Assembly: GCF_004217045.1 (NCBI RefSeq)
Contig: NZ_SGXM01000002.1
Span: forward strand, 598,558 to 662,557
Reading direction: 5' to 3'
DNA: 64,000 bases
Source of the DNA: Cupriavidus agavae
GTDB lineage: Bacteria; Pseudomonadota; Gammaproteobacteria; Burkholderiales; Burkholderiaceae
Both the position numbers and the translations under genes were made by a program. This document shows, in pieces, positions 47,738 through 57,339 of the stretch. Each line of letters begins with the position of its first letter. Positions within the stretch are counted from its first letter, which is position 1. The notes beneath the pieces were generated by a model, which searched no databases, was not told the origin of the DNA, and worked only from the letters and a program-made list of their open reading frames with translations.

Positions 47738-50125
47738 ATGGCGTTTTCACGCCTGCCCTGCCTCATGCTGATCAGCCCGCCGTTCCTCCCTCAAGACGCG
47801 CTAGCGCCCGCCGAGGTGGTGTCCACCGATCCGATGGCCGATTGGATCGACTGGTACGAGCCCATCGGACATGGCGTTTTTCCGATTACGCTCGATCGCC
47901 GCTGGCATTGCGGCATGCATCTGTGCCCCCGGAAACAGAACGAGGGGGTACACGCCATCGCTGACGGCGAGGTGGTGGCCTACCGTGTCGCGCAGAAACC
48001 GATCATCCAGAGCGAGGACGACCTGTGCAATGGCCGTCCACGGAAATCCAATATCGGCTTCGTGCTGCTACGGCACCGTACCGAGACGGACGAAGGCCGG
48101 ACCATCACGTTTTATTCGCTGTACATGCACTTGCTGGACCTGTCCTCGTACCTCAACATCGGGGCGCAGGTGAATAATCCGCCCGAAACAGGTTCGGCTT
48201 CCGAATTGCCGCGCTGGCTGTGTTTTCCCACCGATGGCGTCGTGGCACCAACTGGCATCAAGGTATATCGCAAGGATCTCCTGGGATATCCGGGCCGCAT
48301 GCATCAGGTGGGCCAGATTCATTTCGAGATTTTCATGACCGAGGAGGATTTCTCGGCATGGTTCGAGCGGCCAGGCAATGACGCGCGCGCCGCGGCCAAT
48401 CCCATCACGCCGGCATCGGAGGAATATTGGGGGCACACCTATTTCGTGATTCCGGGCGGACAGCGGTTCGCCAGCGTGCCACCTGGATTGACGCGTGCCA
48501 CCAGCGCCTATTTCCCTCCGCTCAGCGATGGCGTGCTGGACGATGCCAGCACGTTGTACGTCGAGGTGTATTTCCTCAAGGGCCAGCGTCATACCCGCTC
48601 GTGGCTCGGCAAGGACGGCAAGATCATCCCGTTGACGCCAAGCCCCGTTCGAGACAGCTACGCCGACTACGAATACAAGCTTTACGACCGCGCCACCACG
48701 CTGTATCCCGATTGCCCGAGCGACGGCTATGAAATGTTGCGCTTCGGACGCATTTTGAGCGACGCGCCGATTTTGGTGCCGGGCAAACGGATGACGTGGG
48801 TCGCCGTGCCATTCACGGCGGAGCGCCAGGGCTATATCGATATCAATCAGGACACGATCCAGAAGCTCTCAGACGCCGATTTTCCGGCGTTCATGGGCTG
48901 GCAGAAAGTCTGTGAAGGCAACACGCCATTCGACGATGACGGCCTGTGCGACTACGACGAACTCGTGAGCTTGCTGAACGAGGCAGACCAGGGGCGCTTT
49001 CCGAACATCGAGACGGAGGAGGACTGCAAACCCGACAAGCTCGTGACTTCCTATATCCGAGGCAGCGAAGCGGTCCGCCAGAAGCTGCGGGGCCTGATCT
49101 GCCACGCCCCGAGCGAATGGGACGCCAGCAATATCGAAGCGCGCTACCAACGGCTCAAGGAACCGGGCGAGTTTTTCGGCAGGCGCATGGATATCGATCC
49201 GGACGGCTACGAGAACTTTCTGCGGTTCAACCGGAAATTCCAGTTCATGGGCCAAACGCCGCTCGGCGAGGGAAAGAAGTTCTGGTACTTCCATCCGATG
49301 GCGTTTATCCGGCATTTCAGGAAGTGTGGGTGGTTGAGTGCGGAGGAGCTGGCGCAGTGTTTTCCGAGGAAGTTGCTGCATCTGAATGGTCGCCGGTTCG
49401 ATGCGCATGGCGTGCCGTGGGATACTGTCTGGCGCAGGGTCGTAAACTGGAAACGGCCATTTAATGGAGCGGCTAGAAAATACGGCGTCTCCTCTACTAT
49501 GCAACGGATGCTTCACTGGCTTTCACATGTTGTGCCAGAAACTGCATACCTGCGGTTGGTAAAGGAGGAGGGGGGCGAGAACAAACACTATAGTCCTTAT
49601 TATGGTCGCGGACTTATCCAATTGACTCATTTGGAGAATTACCAGCGTTACGGAGTCTTCCGCGCCTTCCCGAGCCGAAACGATACGCGCGAGCAGTTCC
49701 GGAAACTCGGATGGGACCCCGATCTACTCATTGCAGCCGACAATCAGGGGAATGCACATCGACAGAATTGCGCGGACAGTGCAGGTTTCTACGTGGCGAT
49801 GCGAGCCGGCATGCTGAGCCATATGGACAAAGGCGTTGAGCAACAACATGCGATCACCGTGAGCAAGGATGTAAACGGCTATGTACGTATCGAGAACCTG
49901 AATGGACTCGATGCACGTCTGCAAACGGTTGTCTACCTGCAAAATATCCTTCTCGACAGAATTTTCCAAGGCAATATCTTCATAACATTCACTTGGCGCC
50001 GGAACAGCAAAATGGAGCCAATTCTCGATTCGTCAGGACGTTCCCCCACCGCAGGTGGGAAACTAAAATACTACCCAGCTTTACATCGCATCAAGGTTTT
50101 TTTAGACAGGCAGAGACCGAAATGA
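47738..50125 (+). CDS. Putative peptidoglycan-targeting effector (M23-like N-terminal, GH19-like C-terminal)
   Basis: This protein of up to 795 residues has no signal peptide that I would trust. The N-terminal ~220 residues resemble an M23/LytM fold (HCGMHLCP, GVHAIADGEVVAYR, GQIHFEIF), but expected zinc ligands are changed. The C-terminal ~200 residues resemble a GH19 chitinase/lysozyme: SHVVPETAYLRL then YYGRGLIQLTHLENYQRYG. GC falls to about 47% from near 49440 onward, while the preceding half is higher. The stop overlaps the next start (ATGA), and that gene encodes an exported small protein. This is the layout of a secreted effector with its immunity gene; secretion route unknown, start uncertain (ATG 47738, 47765 or 47834). 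Confidence 0.65.
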   Translation: MAFSRLPCLMLISPPFLPQDALAPAEVVSTDPMADWIDWYEPIGHGVFPITLDRRWHCGMHLCPRKQNEGVHAIADGEVVAYRVAQKPIIQSEDDLCNGRPRKSNIGFVLLRHRTETDEGRTITFYSLYMHLLDLSSYLNIGAQVNNPPETGSASELPRWLCFPTDGVVAPTGIKVYRKDLLGYPGRMHQVGQIHFEIFMTEEDFSAWFERPGNDARAAANPITPASEEYWGHTYFVIPGGQRFASVPPGLTRATSAYFPPLSDGVLDDASTLYVEVYFLKGQRHTRSWLGKDGKIIPLTPSPVRDSYADYEYKLYDRATTLYPDCPSDGYEMLRFGRILSDAPILVPGKRMTWVAVPFTAERQGYIDINQDTIQKLSDADFPAFMGWQKVCEGNTPFDDDGLCDYDELVSLLNEADQGRFPNIETEEDCKPDKLVTSYIRGSEAVRQKLRGLICHAPSEWDASNIEARYQRLKEPGEFFGRRMDIDPDGYENFLRFNRKFQFMGQTPLGEGKKFWYFHPMAFIRHFRKCGWLSAEELAQCFPRKLLHLNGRRFDAHGVPWDTVWRRVVNWKRPFNGAARKYGVSSTMQRMLHWLSHVVPETAYLRLVKEEGGENKHYSPYYGRGLIQLTHLENYQRYGVFRAFPSRNDTREQFRKLGWDPDLLIAADNQGNAHRQNCADSAGFYVAMRAGMLSHMDKGVEQQHAITVSKDVNGYVRIENLNGLDARLQTVVYLQNILLDRIFQGNIFITFTWRRNSKMEPILDSSGRSPTAGGKLKYYPALHRIKVFLDRQRPK

Positions 50126-50571
50126 GGCTTTTTGTATCCCCCATCATATTCTGCTTCACCTTTTTATCATTACCAGCCCTGGCAGTCAGCGTTGACGTCT
50201 TGTGCTTGACAAATCTTTCCGGAAAATCCCGTGGTATCGAGTTTCGCAGTTACTACGATCCGGGCGTGAAATGGTCCGGCGCCGTGGCGAGATATGAAGG
50301 TTCGACACGCGTGATACCGTTAATCAGCAAATATCGGCAAGTGGATGTTGTCGCCCCAGATCGCCCCTACCAGGAAACGAATATATGGTGGGAAGTACTA
50401 GACGGAAGATTCACAGGCGAATACGAAATGGTGAGCCAAGGCTCGATGGTCGCGCATTTCTCTTACACCAACTACAAGTCGAAGACAAGTTTCGACTACA
50501 TTCGGGACCCGAACGTCGACTTTACTGAGACAAACGGCTGCGCCTGGCAAGACCGCTCAAAAAATGGTTAG
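50122..50571 (+). CDS. Small exported protein, candidate immunity protein
   Basis: This 149-residue protein has a signal peptide (LFVSPIIFCFTFLSLPALA, cleavage before VSVDV). The mature part is beta-rich with two Cys (VLCLTNLSG near the start, NGCAWQ near the end) that could pair. No family is recognised. Its ATG overlaps the effector stop, so the two are translationally coupled. The low GC (about 46%) matches the C-terminal part of the effector. A periplasmic location is right for protecting the cell's own wall from a peptidoglycan hydrolase. Function is inferred from context only. Confidence 0.65.
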   Translation: MRLFVSPIIFCFTFLSLPALAVSVDVLCLTNLSGKSRGIEFRSYYDPGVKWSGAVARYEGSTRVIPLISKYRQVDVVAPDRPYQETNIWWEVLDGRFTGEYEMVSQGSMVAHFSYTNYKSKTSFDYIRDPNVDFTETNGCAWQDRSKNG

Positions 50572-50632
50572 CGGTGCGACGAAATGTCGAAATGATCCCG
50601 AACGCTTGTCGCCACTGAACCCAAACGACGAA

Positions 50633-50650
50633 GCGGGGCATCTGCCCCGC
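50633..50650. terminator. Hairpin between immunity-like gene and csbD
   Basis: GCGGGGCA pairs with TGCCCCGC. It lies 61 bp after the immunity-like stop and 25 bp after the csbD stop on the other strand. There is no strong T-run, so termination is plausible for both convergent genes but not proven. Confidence 0.45.
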
Positions 50651-50675
50651 CCCACTTGTCAAGAATCCGCCCAGA

Positions 50676-50855
50676 TTACTTCGGATTCTTCTTCAGGTTT
50701 TCCTTCGTATCGCCATACGACGACTGGGTGCGGCCGGCCACCTGCTCGGCCTTGCCCTTCATTTCCGTCGAGGTTTTGCCGGTCATCTTGCCGGCCAGTT
50801 CCTTGGCCTTGCCCTTGGCCTCGTTCATGCGGCCTTTCACCTGGTCCTTGTTCAT
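50676..50855 (-). CDS. CsbD-family stress protein
   Basis: This 59-residue, highly charged protein starts MNKDQVKGRMNEAKGKAKEL and ends KENLKKNPK. KGRMNEAKGKAKELAGKMTGK and KGKAEQVAGRTQ are the CsbD repeat pattern. CsbD proteins are abundant general-stress proteins of unknown mechanism. AAGGAG lies about 7 nt before the ATG. It is monocistronic. Confidence 0.9.
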   Translation of the reverse strand: MNKDQVKGRMNEAKGKAKELAGKMTGKTSTEMKGKAEQVAGRTQSSYGDTKENLKKNPK

Positions 50856-51112
50856 GTTCGCGCTCCTTGAAGTCGGTCGAAGAAGGCCCGGTTCCCGTCC
50901 ACCGCCAGCCTGGCAGGCCGGATGGCGTCGAAAGCGGGGCTCAGGGATAGTTTAGGAAGCTGCCGGGGAGCGCCATGTAGGACGCCGCCGCGTCGGGCTG
51001 TGGGAAATCCACCGCATTTTCCTTAAGTCGCCGCGCGAGAAAACTGAATTCCCCCCGCCGGCTTTCCTTGCGACCATGGGCGCCGCCACGTGTTCCAAAA
51101 TGCAGTGTCTGC

Positions 51113-52072
51113 ATGCGCATGAAATCCGTCCCCGCCGCCCTGTCTGCCCTGTTAGTCCTCGCCTGCCTGGCTACCGCGGCCCCGGCGCAGGCACAGTTCC
51201 GCATCGCCGGTGCCAATGTGCAGAAGCAGGCCAATGGGGTGATGGCGCTGATGGCCTACTCGGTGGTGCCCGATCTGGCGTCGAGTTCGCTGTCGATCAA
51301 TAACGCCAGCAGTGGCGATCCCGGCATCATGATGTCGCAACTGGGCGGCGGCTTCACGGTCAGCAAATCGTTCCCGGTCTATCTGGAAGGCGCCATCGCC
51401 TACAGCCGCTACGACCCCACCTTCGTCGCCAGCGACGGCACGGAATCCCGTCAGATTCCCACCCGCTGGAATACCGTGTCCGGCACCGTGGGCATTGGCT
51501 GGGATTTCCCGCTGACCGAAAACAAGGAACTCGTATTTCGGCCAATTTTGAATGGCTCGATCGGCAACGTGTCGAGCGATCTGGCCGTGGCTACGTTCGT
51601 AGTCGAGCGCGCCATCGACCAGCAGATCAACTTTCTCGACAAGGGGTCACTCAATGCCTACGGCCTGGGCGGCTCGGTCATGCTGGACTGGGAGCATTAC
51701 CGGCCCGAGCACGATATCGACCTGGAACTGCGGTATACCAATATCCACCTCAGGACCTTTGGCGGCACGGCGGCCGGCGTGACCGGCTCGGCCACCGCCC
51801 AGACCGCCAATCTCTACGCGCGCTGGCGGGCACCCACCGGCCTGCGCGCCCTCGACAGGCCAGTGCGTTATGTGCTGGAACTCTCACATTCGCAATATCT
51901 CGGCAGCCAGGCGAATGTACTCGGCTTCAACCGGCTGACCACGCTCGGCACCGGGCTCGAACTCGATACCAGCGCGCATGAGGTCTTCGTGACCCGCATC
52001 CGGGCCGTGGTGCGCTATGTATTTGGCAACAATGTGTCGGGCGTCTCGCTGGGCCTGGCGGCCAGTTTCTGA
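51113..52072 (+). CDS. Outer-membrane beta-barrel-like protein
   Basis: This 319-residue exported protein has a signal peptide (LSALLVLACLATAAPAQA then QFRIAG). The mature part has alternating hydrophobic strands, aromatic girdles and ends in GVSLGLAASF, the terminal Phe of outer-membrane barrels. The repeated pattern of short strands (FTVSKSFPVYLEGAIAYSRY, GTVGIGWDFPL, DIDLELRYTNIHLRTF, VFVTRIRAVVRYVFG) suggests about 10-12 strands. The family is not recognised. ATG 51113 or 51119 can be the start; neither has a clear ribosome site. Two short hairpins follow the stop (52082-52094 and TACAAC-TTC-GTTGTA at 52113-52127). Confidence 0.7.
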   Translation: MRMKSVPAALSALLVLACLATAAPAQAQFRIAGANVQKQANGVMALMAYSVVPDLASSSLSINNASSGDPGIMMSQLGGGFTVSKSFPVYLEGAIAYSRYDPTFVASDGTESRQIPTRWNTVSGTVGIGWDFPLTENKELVFRPILNGSIGNVSSDLAVATFVVERAIDQQINFLDKGSLNAYGLGGSVMLDWEHYRPEHDIDLELRYTNIHLRTFGGTAAGVTGSATAQTANLYARWRAPTGLRALDRPVRYVLELSHSQYLGSQANVLGFNRLTTLGTGLELDTSAHEVFVTRIRAVVRYVFGNNVSGVSLGLAASF

Positions 52073-52234
52073 GCCAGACCAGCTCTCAAAGAGCCTTATA
52101 CGCCACTCATCGTACAACTTCGTTGTAAGCGAACGTAAAAGCGGCGGATACGATGCCGATATTGCCGGAAGGCGCGTATACCGCGGCGAACCGCCGCGAT
52201 ACACTCACGCCCTTCCCTCGGCGCCCGCCCGCCA

Positions 52235-53431
52235 ATGCTTCTGAACGACCCCGTCATCCTCCTTGCCGCCATCACGCCATTTGGCCTGATGACGACGCTG
52301 CTGCTGTGCCTGTCCTACCTTGGCCTGGGCAAGCACAACACATCGCTGCATTGGTGGTTGGCCGGCGATTTGCTGATCGCCGCGTATCACGTCGCGGCGC
52401 TGCTGCAGCCGGGCGTGCCGTCAGGAGCGCTGGCCTGGCTACCGGTCTTCTCCCCGGCGGCGGCGCATGCCGTGGGCACCACGCTGTTGATCACCGCCGT
52501 GGGCGCGCATACGCTGGCGCTCTGCCACCTGCTCGAACGCGGACGCTCGCGCCGCTGGCACCTGCGCATGTTGCTGGGCGTGCCAGCCGTCTACCTGCTT
52601 GGCACGGCCTTCACGCTGCACGGCGCCTACGCCATGGCGTGGTTCTGCGCTGCAATGTTTGCCTCGATCGCCATTCAGGCGCGGGTCACCTGCCGCATGG
52701 CACGCAGCTATCGCGGCGCATGGGGGCTGCTGGCCGGTCAGGCCGTGTTGCTGGCCTACCAGGGCTCCGGCACGGTGATGCTGGTGTTGCACCCGCTGCC
52801 GCCCCTGCCGTTCCACGCGCCGTTCTTCCCCAGCATCGATGCCTTGCTGATGGATGCGCTGGTCTCGTTCCTGCTCACGCTGAGCTATGCGCTGGCCCTG
52901 CAGGAGCAACTGCGGCAGCGCATCGTGAGCCTGAGCCGCACCGACTCCCTGACCGGCGCGCTGAACCGGCGCGGAGCCGGAGAGATCGTCGAGGCCGAAT
53001 GGCAGCGCGCCCGCACCAATCCGCATCCGCTGGCCATTGCGATGATCGATCTGGACCGCTTCAAGGGCATCAACGACCAGTATGGCCACGCGATCGGCGA
53101 TGCCGCGCTGCAGGCGTTCTCGAACACGGTGCTGCGGCTGAAGCGTCAGAGCGATGTGCTGGTGCGCTGGGGCGGCGAGGAATTCCTGGTACTGCTGCCG
53201 CACACCGACGTCACGCAGGCACATGGCTTCCTGCAACGGCTGCGCGACGCGCTGCACGCCGGGCCGGTTACGCCGTGGCTGCCGTTCACGCTCGAATTCA
53301 GCGCCGGCGTGGCCGATACCGATACCCTCGCCAGCATCCCCGATTTCGATGCGCTGCTGCGCGAGGTGGATCAGGCGCTCTACCGCGCCAAGCGCGAGCG
53401 CAACCGCATCGAGGTGGTCAGCCCGGCCTGA
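52235..53431 (+). CDS. Membrane-bound diguanylate cyclase
   Basis: This 398-residue protein has about six transmembrane segments in residues 1-225 and a C-terminal GGDEF domain. The active-site loop is GGEEF (313-317), which is catalytically competent. An RxxD inhibitory site (RQSD, 304-307) lies 5 residues upstream, so product inhibition by c-di-GMP is expected. LSRTDSLTGALNRRG starts the domain and IDLDRFKGINDQYGHAIGD carries the metal aspartate. The membrane part has no named sensor. The gene stands alone and is convergent with a Bug-protein gene, 15 bp away. Confidence 0.93.
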   Translation: MLLNDPVILLAAITPFGLMTTLLLCLSYLGLGKHNTSLHWWLAGDLLIAAYHVAALLQPGVPSGALAWLPVFSPAAAHAVGTTLLITAVGAHTLALCHLLERGRSRRWHLRMLLGVPAVYLLGTAFTLHGAYAMAWFCAAMFASIAIQARVTCRMARSYRGAWGLLAGQAVLLAYQGSGTVMLVLHPLPPLPFHAPFFPSIDALLMDALVSFLLTLSYALALQEQLRQRIVSLSRTDSLTGALNRRGAGEIVEAEWQRARTNPHPLAIAMIDLDRFKGINDQYGHAIGDAALQAFSNTVLRLKRQSDVLVRWGGEEFLVLLPHTDVTQAHGFLQRLRDALHAGPVTPWLPFTLEFSAGVADTDTLASIPDFDALLREVDQALYRAKRERNRIEVVSPA

Positions 53432-53446
53432 TGTGCGGCGGCGGCG

Positions 53447-54427
53447 TCAGTCGACGGTCGCGCCCGACGCCCTGGCCACCTTGCCCCACTTGTCAATCTC
53501 GTTGGCCACGAACTTCCCGGTCTCCGCCGGCGAGGTCCAGTTGGCGGCAAACCCCTGCGTGGCGAAGCGGGCCCGCACATCCTCCTGCGTCAGCACGGCC
53601 TTGAGCGCCTCGCCGAGCTTGTCGATGACGGCCGGCGGCGTGCCCGCCGGCACCATCAGCGCATTCCAGGCAGTGGCTTCGTAGCCGGGCAATCCGGCCT
53701 GCGCCACGGTGGGTACATCGGGCGCGGCCGGCGACCGCGCCGCGCCGGTCACCGCCAGCGCGCGCAGCTTGCCATCGCGCACGAACGGCATCGCGCTCAG
53801 CATCGTATCGAACATCACCGTGGCCTGGCCCGCCATCACGTCCGTCAGCGCCGGGGCGCTGCCCTTGTAGGGCACATGGGTCATCTTGATACCGGCCATG
53901 CTGTCGAACAGTTCGGCGGCCAGGTGCGTGGACTGCCCGTTGCCGGAGCTGGCGAACGTGACCTTGCCCGGGCTGGCCTTGGCCAGCGCGATCAGCTCGG
54001 CCACGCTCGTGGCCGGCGTGGCGGGCGCCGTCACCAGCACCAGCGGGCCGCTGGTGAGCATCGACACCGGCGTGAAATCCTTGCGCGTGTCGTAGCCCGG
54101 TTTCGAGAACAGCGTCATGTTGATGGCATGGGCGGTGGTAGCCACCAGCATCGTGTAGCCGTCGGGCGCCGCACGGGCCACGGCTTCGGCGCCGATATTG
54201 CCGCCTGCGCCGGGCCGGTTCTCGACCACGATGGGCTGGCCCAGCCGTTCTCCGAGCTTCTGGCCCACGAGCCGCGCCACGATATCGGTCGGGCCGCCCG
54301 GCGGATAAGGCACCACCATCCGCACCGGCTTGGCCGGCCAAGCCGGTCCCTGGGCCTGGGCGGCGGGCACGGCCGCCAGCATCGGGAAGGAAAGCAGCCA
54401 CAGCGAGAACTTGCCAACGGGATGCAT
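53447..54427 (-). CDS. Bug/TctC-family periplasmic binding protein
   Basis: This 326-residue exported protein has a Sec signal peptide (LWLLSFPMLAAVPAAQAQG). The mature part has WPAKPVRMVVPYPPGGPTDIVARLVGQKL, VVENRPGAGGNIGAEAVARAAPDGYTML, THVPYKGSAPALTDVMAGQATVMFDT and VDKLGEALKAVL-like family motifs. Such proteins bind carboxylates or amides; the ligand is unknown. It has no transporter gene beside it, the usual orphan state of Bug genes. The 221-bp leader on its 5' side contains CGGTTTT-N7-AAAACCG (54447-54467) and GC-rich hairpins. Confidence 0.92.
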   Translation of the reverse strand: MHPVGKFSLWLLSFPMLAAVPAAQAQGPAWPAKPVRMVVPYPPGGPTDIVARLVGQKLGERLGQPIVVENRPGAGGNIGAEAVARAAPDGYTMLVATTAHAINMTLFSKPGYDTRKDFTPVSMLTSGPLVLVTAPATPATSVAELIALAKASPGKVTFASSGNGQSTHLAAELFDSMAGIKMTHVPYKGSAPALTDVMAGQATVMFDTMLSAMPFVRDGKLRALAVTGAARSPAAPDVPTVAQAGLPGYEATAWNALMVPAGTPPAVIDKLGEALKAVLTQEDVRARFATQGFAANWTSPAETGKFVANEIDKWGKVARASGATVD

Positions 54428-54446
54428 GCGCGCTCCTGAATCGGTT

Positions 54447-54467
54447 CGGTTTTGCGGGATAAAACCG
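54447..54467. promoter_or_regulatory. Inverted repeat in leader of Bug gene
   Basis: CGGTTTT-GCGGGAT-AAAACCG is a perfect 7-bp-arm repeat 20 bp upstream of the ATG. It could be an operator or a leader hairpin that masks translation. Confidence 0.35.
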
Positions 54468-54648
54468 CCGCCACGGCGGGATACAGGGGCTTATAGGCCC
54501 CCGCGCCGGCCGGTGTCACTCTGCACCGCACCAAAGTTTTGCAGGCTGAAACCGCACGGCAGTCCGATCCCGGGCAGGTCATGGCCTGTCGCGCGGCCCC
54601 GCCTTCATTTATGCTAGCGGGGCCATTTCACAGCGGAGGCGCACGACG

Positions 54649-55896
<1,248 letters not shown>

Positions 55897-55932
55897 AATG
55901 GCCGCCAGTCCAACCGCACGCCCCAGCCCGCC

Positions 55933-56223
55933 ATGACTCTTCGCAAGACGCTCCTCGCGCTGTCGATCGCCCTGACGGCCGGCCTGGCCCCGTTGGCCCA
56001 TGCCAGCGTGGGCGCCGACGCGCGCGCCTTCAAGGACAACTTCAAGGCCGACGTCAAGGAAGCGGGCCGCAAGACCGGTCACGCCGTGGCCGACGCGGCG
56101 CGGGCGGTGGGGCATGGCGCCAGGGCCGTGGGACACGCCGTGGCCGACACCAGCAAGCGCGGCTACCAGGCTACCAAGGCGGCGATCAAGGGCGACGAGC
56201 GCGAAGCGCGCGCCAGCGACTGA
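55933..56223 (+). CDS. Small exported basic protein
   Basis: This 96-residue protein has a signal peptide (LLALSIALTAGLAPLAHA then SVGAD). The mature part is alanine/lysine-rich with a repeated helix of HAVADAARAVGHGARAVGHAVADT type, an 11-mer-like amphipathic pattern. It resembles small periplasmic proteins of unknown role in Burkholderiales. It follows the hydrolase gene at 36 bp and may be co-transcribed. Confidence 0.7.
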   Translation: MTLRKTLLALSIALTAGLAPLAHASVGADARAFKDNFKADVKEAGRKTGHAVADAARAVGHGARAVGHAVADTSKRGYQATKAAIKGDEREARASD

Positions 56224-56308
56224 TTTCCACGGCGAACAGACACGGTGGCGCCCCGCAGCGCGCCACACCTGCGTACAATCCCGCCCTTAACCAAATGGAA
56301 CGACGTCC

Positions 56309-56488
56309 GTGAAGAAAACCGACCTCGAGAAGAACAAGGGCCTGAAGATCAACAACAGCCTGAAGCAGGCCGGGGCCAACCGCGCCGGCACGGCGCCGAA
56401 GACGCAGCGCCAGCAGGCCGCCAGCAAGAACGGGCTGCTCGGCAAGCTGCTGGGCAAGGCCGTGCCGCCGGAAAAGACCGGCGACTGA
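56309..56488 (+). CDS. Small basic hypothetical protein (59 aa)
   Basis: A 59-residue frame starts at GTG: MKKTDLEKNKGLKINNSLKQ, then AGANRAGTAPKTQRQQ and ends in LLGKLLGKAVPPEKTGD. It is strongly basic and probably disordered, apart from the GLLGKLLGKA helix. A weak GGAA lies 8 nt upstream. Codon composition and the Lys-rich start are like real small proteins of this group. It might bind nucleic acid or ribosomes; that is a guess. Confidence 0.55.
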   Translation: MKKTDLEKNKGLKINNSLKQAGANRAGTAPKTQRQQAASKNGLLGKLLGKAVPPEKTGD

Positions 56489-56510
56489 CCCGCCGCGCCC
56501 GCCCCCCCGG

Positions 56511-57263
56511 TTATACCAGTACGGCGGCGGGCATTGCCCGGGCCACCGGGCACGCCGGGTCGATGGCCCGGCACAGCGCGTAGAGATCGCGTATCACCAG
56601 GTGCGGCGCCCTGCCGCCGCGCGTCCACACCGCGCCCTCCGCCGCGGCGCCGCGCACCAGCCATGCCGCATGGCAACCCGCCGCGAGCGCGCCCACCACA
56701 TCGAGATCCGCATCGTCGCCCACGTGCAGCATCTGTCCGGGACGGCAGCCTGCCGCCTCGGCAGCTGCGCGGAACATGGCTTCCTCGGGCTTGGCAAACC
56801 CGGTGCTTTCCGGATTCAACGCCGCCCGGAAGAAATGGTGTCCGCCCGTCACGGTCAGGCTGGCCGTGCCATTGGACAGCGCCACCAGCGGAAACCGGGC
56901 ACTAAGCCACTCCAGCGCCGGGAACGCATCCTCGAAGAAATCCACGCGTTGCCGGGCGGCAAAGAACACGTCGTAGGCGGCCTCGGCCAGCGCCGGATCC
57001 TCGCCGGACCGTTCCAGCAGCATCCGGATCGAACCGACCCGGAGTCCGCGCAAGTCGTGCGACAACTCGGGCCGCGCCGACTCGAATTCGGCACGCAACG
57101 TCCTGAGCACCTGTGGCGACGTCAGCACGGCCGACGTGCGCGGCGCCTGGTCGAGCAGCCAGTCATGCAGGATCTGTTCCGCGCGCAGCACCGCCGGGCC
57201 GAACGGCCACAGCGTGTCGTCAAGATCGAGGGAAATGGCGGCGATGCTGGCAAACGGGGACAT
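56511..57263 (-). CDS. HAD-superfamily hydrolase
   Basis: This 250-residue phosphatase-like enzyme has HAD motif I DLDDTLWPF with the nucleophile Asp, motif II in LVALSNGTASL, motif III Lys in TGFAKPEEAMFRAA, and motif IV HVGDDADLDVVGALAAGCH. The helical cap in residues ~20-110 is the C1 type of the YjjG/phosphoglycolate group. The substrate is unknown. It lies 76 bp from the deacetylase-family gene on the same strand. Confidence 0.9.
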   Translation of the reverse strand: MSPFASIAAISLDLDDTLWPFGPAVLRAEQILHDWLLDQAPRTSAVLTSPQVLRTLRAEFESARPELSHDLRGLRVGSIRMLLERSGEDPALAEAAYDVFFAARQRVDFFEDAFPALEWLSARFPLVALSNGTASLTVTGGHHFFRAALNPESTGFAKPEEAMFRAAAEAAGCRPGQMLHVGDDADLDVVGALAAGCHAAWLVRGAAAEGAVWTRGGRAPHLVIRDLYALCRAIDPACPVARAMPAAVLV

Positions 57264-57339
57264 GGCGGGACGGCGGACGAAGGCGGACGAAGGCAGACGA
57301 CGCCGAATCTAACAGGTCCGCGTCCGGCCGTCGGAAAAA

